A stretch of 64,000 nt of DNA from Bacillota bacterium (GTDB taxonomy: Bacteria > Bacillota > Clostridia > Christensenellales > SZUA-584): positions 1-64,000 of the forward strand of contig JAEZKQ010000027.1 of assembly GCA_023436115.1 (NCBI GenBank), in the 5' to 3' direction. The stretch's first letter is position 1. Every line of letters starts with the position of its first letter. A program made the position numbers and the translations under genes. Shown here in pieces: positions 23,548-31,820 of this stretch. Under the pieces are notes generated by a model. That model was not told where the DNA came from. It was given only the letters and a program-made list of their open reading frames with translations, and ran no database searches.

Positions 23548-23715
23548 ATGTGGGAAAGAATCGGTCAGTCCAGTCTGCTCATCATTGGAGCCATCGTTTT
23601 GTTTGCGGCATTAACAGTCGCATTGTTTTTATTGGAACGACATGAGGATAAAAAAGTTTGCAAGACGCGCCCTCTGCAAGCGCCACGCTACGTGAAAACA
23701 GACCGTGCCGCTTAA
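23548..23715 (+). CDS. 55-residue single-pass membrane protein
   Basis: Starts MWERIGQSSLLIIGAIVLFA and has one membrane helix (about residues 9-30), then a basic cytoplasmic tail ending YVKTDRAA. A very strong ribosome site (GCAGGAGGG, 5 bases from the ATG) argues that it is real. It is convergent with the radical SAM gene, and the stop codons overlap by four bases. I do not recognise it. It lies between two genes with spore connections, so a sporulation role is possible but only inferred. Confidence 0.65.
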   Translation: MWERIGQSSLLIIGAIVLFAALTVALFLLERHEDKKVCKTRPLQAPRYVKTDRAA

Positions 23716-24584
23716 AAGAAGGTCAATTGCTCCGGCTTGGGTCTTTGCTTCGGCATTAAATAGCTGGGCATGGCATATTTTTTGCGCAGCTTTGCGATTT
23801 GCGCGTAAAGCTCCTCTTTATATTCATGATAATCGGATTTGTTTTGATACAGTCCATAGATTTTGGAATATTGTGAGGAAAAGCTTTGCCGCACGCTTTC
23901 AAAGAACCTTTTTCGCGTGGATGTTTTGAGGTTTAAAGCCCCGGTCAGCACGTAATCGGCTCCGGCATCTTTCGCTTCGCTGAAAACGGCTTCAAGACTA
24001 TCAGGCGAACTTGTTAAATAGGGTATCACGGGCATCAGGTGTACACCGCACGAAGCGCCCGTTTTTTTGACCTCACGCACAGCGGCCATGCGTTTTGCAG
24101 GATGCGGCGAACCCGGCTCGATCAAACTGGCAGCGCGCTGGTCCATCGTCGTGACAGTAAACGCAAGCGCAGCGCCTGCCGCCTCATTCACACGCTGAAT
24201 CAGCTCAAGGTCCCTCAGCACCAGCGTGGATTTGGTGCACAGCACAATGGGAACGCCATATTGGGCCAGCAGCGATAGCACACCGGGCATTAGTTGACAC
24301 TCGCGTTCAGCCGGCTGATAATTATCTGTGATGCCGCCCAAATTCACAGGCTCACGCGAAAAACGCGGCAACTCCCGCCGCAGCACATCCGCGATATTGG
24401 TTTTGGCATAAACATCGTGGTAAAAATCTCCCCCGCCCAAATACTCATGCGAATAGAGCGCATAGCAATAAATACAGCGGTGGGAACAGCCGCGGTACAC
24501 ATTAATGTCATACTTAAAAGGCAGCCATTTGGAGTTGTGGCGGTACAGCGCTGATCGGCACGCCGTTTCGATCACGTGATCCAT
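23712..24584 (-). CDS. Radical SAM protein of the spore photoproduct lyase-like family
   Basis: A 290-residue enzyme with an intact CxxxCxxC cluster motif in YRGCSHRCIYCYALYSHEYL. GITDNYQPAERECQ, VPIVLCTKSTLVLRDLELI and FTVTTMDQRAASLIEPGSPH match the COG1533 (SplB-like/Rv2578c) group. The architecture lacks the large N-terminus of true SplB, so repair of spore photoproduct is not established. It ends overlapping the stop of the 55-residue gene. It is the last gene on the strand after the glpA-like operon, 8 bp downstream of the DUF1667 gene, so it may be cotranscribed. Confidence 0.8.
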   Translation of the reverse strand: MDHVIETACRSALYRHNSKWLPFKYDINVYRGCSHRCIYCYALYSHEYLGGGDFYHDVYAKTNIADVLRRELPRFSREPVNLGGITDNYQPAERECQLMPGVLSLLAQYGVPIVLCTKSTLVLRDLELIQRVNEAAGAALAFTVTTMDQRAASLIEPGSPHPAKRMAAVREVKKTGASCGVHLMPVIPYLTSSPDSLEAVFSEAKDAGADYVLTGALNLKTSTRKRFFESVRQSFSSQYSKIYGLYQNKSDYHEYKEELYAQIAKLRKKYAMPSYLMPKQRPKPEQLTFF

Positions 24585-24592
24585 AAACTGTA

Positions 24593-24952
24593 TTATACGC
24601 TCTTCACGCGCCCCGTGGCAACGATATCCACACCCGTTCCCAAAATATCTTTGATGAGCACATCACCGATTTCCACAGGCGCCGTGGCCTGAGCCGCATT
24701 GATGACCGCCATGCAATCCCGAAGCTTGTTTTTGGGTAACGGCGTTTGGGACTTCACGCTCACAAGACCACCGCCTGCTACGCGCATCGTCGTGGTCAGT
24801 GTGCGGCGCGGATCGGTCAGCTCCGCACGTGCATACGTTTCACCGCGCTTGCAGCGGTAACCCGCTAGTTCGGCAATTTTATCACCGTCCATAAGCGCCT
24901 TGATGGCGCAGCCCTGCGGACAGACGGTACATGTGATATTCTTTTCTTCCAT
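24593..24952 (-). CDS. DUF1667 protein (redox operon third subunit)
   Basis: A 119-residue protein beginning MEEKNITCTVCPQGCAIKAL. The CxxCxxxC and a later C in YRCKRGETYA suggest a metal or Fe-S site. DUF1667 proteins habitually follow the two FAD-dependent dehydrogenases found here. The gap from the preceding gene is one base. It probably acts as an electron-transfer or assembly partner; the exact role is unknown. Confidence 0.85.
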   Translation of the reverse strand: MEEKNITCTVCPQGCAIKALMDGDKIAELAGYRCKRGETYARAELTDPRRTLTTTMRVAGGGLVSVKSQTPLPKNKLRDCMAVINAAQATAPVEIGDVLIKDILGTGVDIVATGRVKSV

Positions 24953-24953
24953 G

Positions 24954-26189
24954 TTAAGCTTCCTCCACGCTGATGGTTATATCGCCCGTTATATCGGCTC
25001 CGCAAATTTTCAGGCTTTCCATCTCGCCGGGCGCACAGACCGGTTTCTTTTGTCGTGCCACAACGGTATTCCCGCACCGTGCCACTGTCACGCAGTTCTT
25101 GTATACATCCCTCACGCGGAAGAAGAGTATCTTGTCAGCGCCGTCCTGTATCAGCTGTTGCGGTACCACATAACGCACCCCATTTCCTGCCGCGGCTCGG
25201 AAAGCATCCCGCTCCTCGAAAGGCCTACAGAGATATTTCGCGGCATACGCCCCCGCCCGCGTGGCTTCCTCGGTCACAAAATCCACAAGATCGTGCACCT
25301 GCACCGCGTTTCCGCACGCAAACACACCTTCTACGGACGTTTGCATTCGGCTATCCACCACCGGGCCGCCCGTGACGGGGTCGATCTGTATATCCATGCC
25401 GCGTGACAGTTCGTTCTCGGGTATCAGCCCCACGGAGAGCAGCAGCGTATCGCAGGGCACGTATTCTTCGGTTTCCAGAATGGGTATACCGTTCCCGTCC
25501 ACCGCCGCGACGGTCACGCCCTCCACGCGCTTCGTGCCGTGTATGCGCGTCACGGTATGCGACATCTTGAGTGGTATGCCAAAATCGTCAAGGCACTGCA
25601 CGATGTTTCTTTTGAGCCCGCCCGAATACGGCATCAGCTCCAGCACCATTTTGACATGTGCACCCTCCAGCGTCATACGCCGCGCCATGATCAGGCCGAT
25701 ATCACCCGAGCCCAATATCACAACCTCTTTGCCGGGCAGATAGCCTTCGATATTCACGAATCGCTGTGCCATCCCCGCCGTGAATACGCCCGCAGGCCGA
25801 TCACCCGTGAGCATCAGCGCACCCGCGCTGCGTTCGCGGCAGCCCATCGCGAGCACCACCGCGCCCGCCTCAACCGTACAAAGCCCCGTCTCGGGTCCTA
25901 CGATGGTGAGTACACGCTCACGCGAAATATCCAGCACCATCGTTCCCGTCAGACAGCGAATACCCAACGCTAAAGCTTTATCCGCAAAACGCGCCGCGTA
26001 TTCGGGCCCGGTCAGCTCTTCACCGAATACATGCAGCCCGAAACCGTTGTGTATGCACTGGTTCAGTATGCCGCCCAGATGTGCTTCCCTGTCGATCACG
26101 ACAACGTCCTTTGCGCCGTTTTCCTTTGCCGCAATAGCTGCGGCCAATCCCGCCGGACCCGCCCCGACCACGGCCACATCCACCTTCAT
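24954..26189 (-). CDS. FAD/NAD(P)-dependent oxidoreductase, GlpB-like partner
   Basis: A 411-residue pyridine nucleotide-disulfide-type flavoprotein. It has VAVVGAGPAGLAAAIAAKEN for FAD binding, VILGSGDIGLIMARRMTLEG for NAD(P), and GVFACGNAVQVHDLVDFV near the C-terminus. No redox-active CxxC of thioredoxin reductase type is seen. Together with the upstream GlpA-like protein it would oxidise sn-glycerol-3-phosphate or a related 2-hydroxy substrate and pass electrons on. AAGGAGG precedes the ATG at 26189, which overlaps the stop of the upstream gene (ATGA). Confidence 0.85.
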   Translation of the reverse strand: MKVDVAVVGAGPAGLAAAIAAKENGAKDVVVIDREAHLGGILNQCIHNGFGLHVFGEELTGPEYAARFADKALALGIRCLTGTMVLDISRERVLTIVGPETGLCTVEAGAVVLAMGCRERSAGALMLTGDRPAGVFTAGMAQRFVNIEGYLPGKEVVILGSGDIGLIMARRMTLEGAHVKMVLELMPYSGGLKRNIVQCLDDFGIPLKMSHTVTRIHGTKRVEGVTVAAVDGNGIPILETEEYVPCDTLLLSVGLIPENELSRGMDIQIDPVTGGPVVDSRMQTSVEGVFACGNAVQVHDLVDFVTEEATRAGAYAAKYLCRPFEERDAFRAAAGNGVRYVVPQQLIQDGADKILFFRVRDVYKNCVTVARCGNTVVARQKKPVCAPGEMESLKICGADITGDITISVEEA

Positions 26190-27625
26190 TGCGCGTCCTC
26201 CTTCGTCTTGTCTGCGAGAATCCAGGCGCCCTCGCCGCTCTTGGTGACCGTTTTTAGATCCGTCCCGAGCTCCCGCGATAGAATCTCCATCACACGCGGC
26301 ATGCAAAAGCCGCCATGGCAGCGCCCGAAGCCGGCGGAGGTACGCAGCTTCACACCGTCCACTGTGGTTGCGCCGCAGGGTCTGTGTATGCTCTGCACAA
26401 TCTCAGCCTCCGTGACTTGCTCGCACCGACACACGACGTTGGTATAGCGTTTGTCCATTTGGATCAGCTCCGCGCGCCTTTCAGGCGTGGCATGCGCAAA
26501 CACCTCAATGGGCTTTCTGGTACGCACCGCCGAAGCCTTCTTCTTGGGGCTCATGCCCATCGCTATCAACATCTCAGCCACATATTCGGCAATGGCCGGT
26601 GCGGAAGTGAGACCCGGTGATTCGATACCCGCCACGTTCACAAACCCCGGCGTGCTTTTGGATTCTTCAATGATAAAGTCATGCGTGCTTCCTGCCGCTC
26701 GCAGCCCCGCAAACACGGTGATCGCATTGCGCTTGTCAATAGACGGTACATACCGCCGCACACCATCCATCACAGCCTGCATACCTTCGGGCGTGGTGGC
26801 TGTATCGTCCTTGCCGGTGAATTCTGCCGTCGGCCCCGCGATCATGTTTCCATGCGCGGTCGGCCCGAACAACACACCCTTGCCTTTCTCAGACGGCGCG
26901 CCGAATATCACACTTCGGGTTCTCACAGGCTGGCTCTTGTCAAAAAGTACATACTCACCGCGCCGCGCCTTGATCTCAAAGCTTTCACCACCCGCCATGC
27001 GCGACATCTCATCCGCGTACACGCCCGTGGCATTCACGACAAACCGTGTCTGAATGCGCTTCTCCCCCGCCTCGATGGTAATAATGTCACCTTTATTCTG
27101 TATCTTCGTCACACGACTGTTCAAAAACACCTGTACGCCATTCTCCACGGCGTTTTCTATAGACGCGATAGCCAGCTCAAACGGGCTGACGATGCCGCCT
27201 GTGGGCGCCCACAGCGCCGACTGTATGGCCTTGCTCAAATGGGGCTCTCTACGCCTTACCTCATCGCCTGATATTCGCTCGACGGGAACGCCGTTCTCAG
27301 CCGCACGCACCATCAGTTCATCAAGGCTCTTTTCATCGTCATCATCAAACGCCACCACAAGCGAACCGCAAATATCATAGGGTACACCCAGCTCTTTCAC
27401 CGCTGTCGTCATCAATTTGCTGCCGCGCACGTTCATGCGCGCCTTCATGCTGCCGGGCAGCGCATCGAACCCTGCGTGAACGATACCGCTGTTGGCGCGT
27501 GTGGCCCCTGCGGCCACATCTGCCGCCGCTTCAATCACGCACACGGATGCCTCATAAAACGACAGCTCCCGTGCGATCATACAACCGGATATGCCTGCAC
27601 CGATCACGGCTACATCATAGATCAT
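26186..27625 (-). CDS. GlpA-like FAD-dependent glycerol-3-phosphate dehydrogenase with a BFD-type [2Fe-2S] domain
   Basis: A 479-residue DAO-fold flavoprotein. VAVIGAGISGCMIARELSFY is the FAD motif, GATRANSGIVHAGFDA is typical of GlpA/GlpD/LhgO relatives, and INKRNAITVFAGLRAAGST-like residues line the substrate site. The C-terminal ~90 residues contain VVCRCEQVTEAEI and GRCHGGFCMPRV, a bacterioferredoxin-associated [2Fe-2S] domain as in GlpA. The likely substrate is glycerol-3-phosphate, though L-2-hydroxyacid oxidation is possible. The start at 27625 has AAAGGAG 5 bases upstream. It is the first gene of a four-gene strand with a terminator in its leader. Confidence 0.85.
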   Translation of the reverse strand: MIYDVAVIGAGISGCMIARELSFYEASVCVIEAAADVAAGATRANSGIVHAGFDALPGSMKARMNVRGSKLMTTAVKELGVPYDICGSLVVAFDDDDEKSLDELMVRAAENGVPVERISGDEVRRREPHLSKAIQSALWAPTGGIVSPFELAIASIENAVENGVQVFLNSRVTKIQNKGDIITIEAGEKRIQTRFVVNATGVYADEMSRMAGGESFEIKARRGEYVLFDKSQPVRTRSVIFGAPSEKGKGVLFGPTAHGNMIAGPTAEFTGKDDTATTPEGMQAVMDGVRRYVPSIDKRNAITVFAGLRAAGSTHDFIIEESKSTPGFVNVAGIESPGLTSAPAIAEYVAEMLIAMGMSPKKKASAVRTRKPIEVFAHATPERRAELIQMDKRYTNVVCRCEQVTEAEIVQSIHRPCGATTVDGVKLRTSAGFGRCHGGFCMPRVMEILSRELGTDLKTVTKSGEGAWILADKTKEDAQ

Positions 27626-27654
27626 GTAGACTCCTTTCCTAACTCCTGAAACAA

Positions 27655-27689
27655 TATAAAAAGCCACACCAAAAAAATCTGGTGCGGCT
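27655..27689 (-). terminator. Leader terminator of the glpA-like operon
   Basis: On the minus strand AGCCGCACCA pairs with TGGTGTGGCT (one G-U) and is followed by TTTTTATATTG. It lies between the promoter (27717-27745) and the start codon, beginning about 20 nt into the transcript. The arrangement resembles the GlpP-controlled antitermination of Bacillus glpD, but no GlpP gene is in the window. Confidence 0.7.
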
Positions 27690-27716
27690 CATTTCTCCTG
27701 CCTATTCAGTAATTTT

Positions 27717-27745
27717 ATTATAACTCAAATCTTGATGTGTTTCAA
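27717..27745 (-). promoter_or_regulatory. Promoter of the glpA-like operon
   Basis: TTGAAA, a 17-bp spacer and TATAAT on the minus strand. Confidence 0.75.
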
Positions 27746-27835
27746 TGGCGGCGCTCATAACGGACAGGTTTTTTTATTACCCATACTCGCAAGCAGTAAT
27801 GAATACCCGTAAAAGATAAAGCTGTGTTAGATAAA

Positions 27836-27881
27836 ATATAAAAAAGCCCTTTATAAGAGGCATCCCGCCGTCAAGGGCTTT
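27836..27881 (-). terminator. Terminator of the nth-obg-yhbY-GNAT operon
   Basis: AAAGCCCTT and AAGGGCTTT form a 9-bp perfect stem with a long loop, followed on the minus strand by TTTTTATATTTTATC. It is 45 bp after the GNAT stop. Confidence 0.75.
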
Positions 27882-27925
27882 ATCATGTCATTCGATACGT
27901 ATCGCACAGGTATAAAAAGGTCAGA

Positions 27926-28423
27926 CTACAAAAGGCGCTTTTCGAACAGATAAAACAACCCTTTTCGAATATTCATCTCGCCTGCCCGGCGGTACCCGAG
28001 GCTCTCATAAAGCCTCAGTGCATAGGGATTCTGTGAAAAAGCGTCCAGCCTTACGGACTTATACCCTTTTCCAATAAGCATGGCTTCCGCAAGCACCATC
28101 ACCTGTCTGCCGTATCCTTTATGCTGGCAGACGGGATCGATACACAGCCGGTGCACCACACCTGCCGGCTCACTGTAAATCCAGTTTGCCTTGGCATATT
28201 CCTCGTCTTGACAGTCGTTGAGCACGACCGCGCCAACGATACGCTCGTCGTCACACACAACATACAAATCGTTTTGTTTAATATCACTTTGCAGCGTTTC
28301 TTTAGATGGGTATATCTCGTCCCATTGGAAGATACCGCGTCGGCACATGTCGTCAATAGCCTCTGCGAAAATTCCAATCACATTTTGCAGGTCATCGGCT
28401 TTTGCCTGCTGCAGCGTCAGCAT
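27926..28423 (-). CDS. GNAT family N-acetyltransferase
   Basis: A 165-residue GNAT protein. VVHRLCIDPVCQHKGYGRQV contains the acetyl-CoA pyrophosphate loop (Q/RxxGxG/A), and the region NPYALRLYESLGYRRAGEMN is the conserved C-terminal motif. The substrate is unknown. It is the last gene of the nth operon; its ATG shares one base with the yhbY stop (TGATG), indicating coupling. Confidence 0.85.
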   Translation of the reverse strand: MLTLQQAKADDLQNVIGIFAEAIDDMCRRGIFQWDEIYPSKETLQSDIKQNDLYVVCDDERIVGAVVLNDCQDEEYAKANWIYSEPAGVVHRLCIDPVCQHKGYGRQVMVLAEAMLIGKGYKSVRLDAFSQNPYALRLYESLGYRRAGEMNIRKGLFYLFEKRLL

Positions 28424-28710
28424 CAGAGCTTGATTGTCGGGTCTTTAGGCCGCGCACGGTACAGTACGAACTTTCGGCCCGAGCTGGATACGGCTTCCGC
28501 GCCCGTCGCTTTGGCGATCTCAGCAACCATTTCCGCCGCGGTCACCGGTGCGTTTTGCTGAACGGTGCCTTTGATAAGCTCCCGGGCTGTCAGCGCCTCA
28601 TCCACTTGAACGATCACATTTTCGGTTAATCCCGCTTTTCCCACATAGATGATGGGGTCTAAATTATTGGCCATCGCGCGCAGCGTGGCGCGTTGTTTGC
28701 TGGTTAGCAT
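28423..28710 (-). CDS. yhbY: YhbY/CRM-domain ribosome assembly RNA-binding protein
   Basis: A 95-residue CRM-domain protein: MLTSKQRATLRAMANNLDPI, the KxGL motif in IYVGKAGLTENVI, and a C-terminal SSGRKFVLYRARP. YhbY associates with pre-50S ribosomal subunits. Its position directly after obg, another 50S-assembly factor, is the usual Bacillota arrangement. Confidence 0.92.
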   Translation of the reverse strand: MLTSKQRATLRAMANNLDPIIYVGKAGLTENVIVQVDEALTARELIKGTVQQNAPVTAAEMVAEIAKATGAEAVSSSGRKFVLYRARPKDPTIKL

Positions 28711-28724
28711 AATGATATCCCTTC

Positions 28725-29993
28725 TTAATCCACAAAATCGAAATCCAGCCCTTCAAGGCTGACCGTATCGCCTGTCTGCGCGCCCGCTTTACGCAGCGCC
28801 TTGATGATGCCGTAATCTTTAAGCAGCTTTTGAAAATGGCGCATAGAATCGGGGTCTTCCGGATCGGTCTTAGCCAATATCTCGTGGATGACCGCTCCTT
28901 CCACAAAGTAGACACCGTCTTCATGGAAAACATCGAAGCCCATATCATCTTTCTCAAGCGCCCATTCTTCGATCACGCCGTCCTCTTCTACAGGCTCTGG
29001 GATAGGCAGTTGGCTCAGCATATCCGACGTTTTTTCCAGCAACGCTTTTGTGCCTTCACCGATAGCCGCGCAGGCCTCAAACATCTCAATGCCATGCGGC
29101 GAAAGGTACTCGCGCAGCCTTGCCGCGTTTTCATCCGCACCCGGCGCATCCATTTTGTTGGCCACCACGATCTCGGGCCGTTCCTGAAGCGCGGGCGAAT
29201 AGTTTAGCAGCTCATGGCGGATCACCTTATAATCCTCAATGATATCACGGCCTTCTTCGCAGGACGCATCCACCACATGGACTAGCATGCGTGTACGCTC
29301 GATATGGCGCAGAAAGTCGTGCCCGAGGCCTGCACCCTCATGCGCACCTTCGATGAGCCCCGGGATATCAGCCATGATAAAGCTTTTGTCGTACCATTGT
29401 ACCACACCTAAGTTGGGAGACAGTGTTGTAAAATGATAGGCCGCAATTTTAGGCCGGGCGCTTGTGCACGCCGCAAGCAGCGTGGATTTGCCCACGCTCG
29501 GAAAGCCGATGAGCCCCACGTCCGCAATGGTTTTGAGCTCCAGCACCACAAACCGGCCCTTTGTCTTGCGCCCGGGCGTCGCAAAACGCGGGTTCTGACG
29601 TGTGGGTGTCGCAAAACGCGCATTACCTTTGCCGCCCATGCCGCCCGAAAGCAGCTTTCTGCGCCCGGTGCGCATATCCGCCGCCACACGTCCCGTATCA
29701 AAGTCTTTAATGACCGTGCCCGGCGGCACATGAATCACAAGGTCTTCCCCGGTCTTGCCGCGCATGTTTTTCTTCTTGCCGATCTCGCCGTTCTGCGCGA
29801 CGTACTTTTGCTGGTATTTAAAATCCATAAGTGTGCGCATGCTTTCGTCCACTTCGAATATGACCGCGCCGCCTTCACCGCCGTCTCCGCCGTCCGGACC
29901 GCCTGCACTCACATATTTTTCTTTGCGGAAAGACACATAGCCGTTGCCGCCGTCACCAGCTTTTATATAAATTTTCGCTTTGTCAACAAACAT
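28725..29993 (-). CDS. obgE: GTPase Obg
   Basis: A 422-residue three-domain GTPase. The glycine-rich Obg fold (residues 1-158; GGDGGEGGAVIFEVD and FATPTRQNPRFATPG) precedes the G domain with GFPSVGKSTLL (G1), DIPGLIEGAHEGAGLG (G3) and NKMDAPG (G4). The C-terminal ~80 residues form the OCT domain of Gram-positive Obg. It acts in 50S assembly and stress or sporulation signalling. Its ATG follows directly on the nth stop codon. rplU and rpmA, often next to obg, are not adjacent here. Confidence 0.96.
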   Translation of the reverse strand: MFVDKAKIYIKAGDGGNGYVSFRKEKYVSAGGPDGGDGGEGGAVIFEVDESMRTLMDFKYQQKYVAQNGEIGKKKNMRGKTGEDLVIHVPPGTVIKDFDTGRVAADMRTGRRKLLSGGMGGKGNARFATPTRQNPRFATPGRKTKGRFVVLELKTIADVGLIGFPSVGKSTLLAACTSARPKIAAYHFTTLSPNLGVVQWYDKSFIMADIPGLIEGAHEGAGLGHDFLRHIERTRMLVHVVDASCEEGRDIIEDYKVIRHELLNYSPALQERPEIVVANKMDAPGADENAARLREYLSPHGIEMFEACAAIGEGTKALLEKTSDMLSQLPIPEPVEEDGVIEEWALEKDDMGFDVFHEDGVYFVEGAVIHEILAKTDPEDPDSMRHFQKLLKDYGIIKALRKAGAQTGDTVSLEGLDFDFVD

Positions 29994-30620
29994 TTATAGT
30001 TCCTTCCTGCCCGTCGGGCAGATATCTAATAAAAAACACCGGCCGCATTCCGGCTTTCGCGCGCTGCATATTTGACGTCCATGCCAGATCAGCCAATGAT
30101 GCGCGTCCGACCACTTGTCCTGCGGTATATTTTTTTGCAGCTGCATCTCCGTTTCCAATACATCCTTGGCGTTCGCAAGCCCCAACCGATTGGACACGCG
30201 AAAGACGTGCGTATCCACAGCGATCGCGGGAACACCAAAAGCGTTTGAAAGAACAACATTGGCCGTCTTTCGCCCAACGCCGGGCAGCGCGGTCAACTCA
30301 TCCAAAGTGCGCGGCACTTCCCCGTTATACTTGTCCACGAGTATCTGACACGTTGCCAGTACATTCTGGGCCTTGGTATGATAAAACCCGCAACTTTTAA
30401 TGTAGCCTTCCAGTTCAATCTGGCTTAATGCGAGCATGCTCGCCGCATCGGGCGCCGCATCAAAAAGCGCCTTCGTCACGGCATTCACCTGCCTGTCCGT
30501 GGTTTGGGCGGACAGCATCGTAGCGATCAGCAGCTCAAAAGCATTGCGGTAATGAAGACCCGGCCGTGCGCCTATGTAGTGCGCTTGCAGCCGCTTTAGT
30601 ATTTGCGTATTGTCACTCAT
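29994..30620 (-). CDS. nth: Endonuclease III
   Basis: A 208-residue base-excision DNA glycosylase/AP lyase. ATMLSAQTTDRQVN is the conserved N-terminal region. The helix-hairpin-helix LPGVGRKTANVVLSNAFG carries the catalytic Lys, and AVDTHVFRVSNRLG the catalytic Asp. C-SARKPE-C-GR-C-FLLDI-C is the [4Fe-4S] C-x6-C-x2-C-x5-C loop. GGGGGA lies 7 bases before the ATG at 30620. A TATAAT element at 30649-30654 (minus) with a weak TTGTTT -35 is the probable operon promoter. Confidence 0.96.
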   Translation of the reverse strand: MSDNTQILKRLQAHYIGARPGLHYRNAFELLIATMLSAQTTDRQVNAVTKALFDAAPDAASMLALSQIELEGYIKSCGFYHTKAQNVLATCQILVDKYNGEVPRTLDELTALPGVGRKTANVVLSNAFGVPAIAVDTHVFRVSNRLGLANAKDVLETEMQLQKNIPQDKWSDAHHWLIWHGRQICSARKPECGRCFLLDICPTGRKEL

Positions 30621-30742
30621 ATCCAATTCCCCCGCTTTGCTAATCGCTATTATACTCATACGGCCTTAAAAAAACAAACATTATTTCGATATGGGTCTGT
30701 TTTGCAGCGAATATTTTAATTTGCATTGCAGAAAATAGTCGC

Positions 30743-31447
30743 ATGTTTAATGTGATTATCAAAACAGTCATACTCTATTTTTTCGCGATGCTCGTGATCC
30801 GCCTGATGGGTAAACGCCAGGCCGGAGAGCTGCAGCCTTTCGAGCTGATTATCGCTGTCATGATCGCCGAGGTTGCCGCCACACCCATGGACGGCCCCGG
30901 CATTCCCATCACCTACGGCATCGTCCCTGTTATTGTCCTGCTGGTGATGCACAACGCGATTGCTTTTGTCTCTATAAAAAGCGATAAGCTGCGCGCTTTC
31001 TTCTCGGGCAAGCCCAGTATTGTGATCCATAAGGGTATCATCTGTCATAAAGAACTCAAACGGCTCAGTTATAATTTAAACGACCTTTTGGAACAGCTGC
31101 GTACCAAAGACGTCATGAGCTTGAGCGATGTCCACTACGCGGTTCTTGAAACAAACGGAGAGCTTTCCGTGATGCTCAAGCCTGAGAAACGCGGTCTGAC
31201 ACCGGAGGATATGAACATGTCTCCGGCCAATCCCGGTTTTTGCTATGATGTGATACTTGACGGCAGATTAAAACCCAATAACTTGACGCAACTTGGTTTT
31301 ACCCAGAATCAACTGATGGGCTTTCTTAATACCAACAACATCAAGCGTGTTAAAGACGTGTTTTTAGCGACCATTGATGAGACGGGAAGCGTTCTGATTC
31401 AAGACTATCACGGCAAGCAGCTGACAGGAAGCTTGAGCAATGGGTAA
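30743..31447 (+). CDS. DUF421 (YetF/YrbG-type) membrane protein
   Basis: A 234-residue protein with three N-terminal membrane segments (residues about 5-85; LIRLxGKRQxGELQPFELI pattern in MLVIRLMGKRQAGELQPFEL). A cytoplasmic DUF421 domain follows (PSIVIHKGIICHKELKRLSY, then NLNDLLEQLRTKDVMSLSDV). In Bacillus, YetF-like proteins occur in the spore membrane and are associated with spore properties; the molecular role is unknown. The 3' end overlaps the next gene by 8 bp, and this DUF421-DUF4363 pairing recurs in Bacillota. The ribosome site is weak. Confidence 0.88.
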   Translation: MFNVIIKTVILYFFAMLVIRLMGKRQAGELQPFELIIAVMIAEVAATPMDGPGIPITYGIVPVIVLLVMHNAIAFVSIKSDKLRAFFSGKPSIVIHKGIICHKELKRLSYNLNDLLEQLRTKDVMSLSDVHYAVLETNGELSVMLKPEKRGLTPEDMNMSPANPGFCYDVILDGRLKPNNLTQLGFTQNQLMGFLNTNNIKRVKDVFLATIDETGSVLIQDYHGKQLTGSLSNG

Positions 31448-31820
31448 GAAAATTACAATTGCCGTTTTACTGATTCTCATACTGGGGGGGGCGATTTGGC
31501 AGCATATATACATCACCGGTGCCACCGAAAAGCTTACCGAAGAACTAAGCTTGGTCAGTGAATCACTGAAAAGCGAAGATTATGACAAGGCTTTGAAAAC
31601 CGCAGAGACGTTCGCCGAAAACTGGGAAAAAGAAAAGCATCTCTATGAGACACTTTTTGAGCACGAAGAGATCGATATGATTTCCGAACGCACACAACGG
31701 ATGGTTGAGTTGTGCTATGCCAAAGATCAAGGCGAAGCGCTGGCTGAAACCGCCGCCACTCTCTATTATATCCGCCATATACACCAGATTGACAGCATAA
31801 AATGGGAGAATATTTTCTAG
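31440..31820 (+). CDS. DUF4363 family protein
   Basis: A 126-residue protein with an N-terminal signal anchor (ITIAVLLILILGGAIWQ) and a helical extracytoplasmic domain (ENWEKEKHLYETLFEHEEID). It is encoded 8 bp inside the end of the DUF421 gene and is presumably its partner. It is convergent with the nitroreductase (4-bp overlap of stops). Confidence 0.8.
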   Translation: MGKKITIAVLLILILGGAIWQHIYITGATEKLTEELSLVSESLKSEDYDKALKTAETFAENWEKEKHLYETLFEHEEIDMISERTQRMVELCYAKDQGEALAETAATLYYIRHIHQIDSIKWENIF

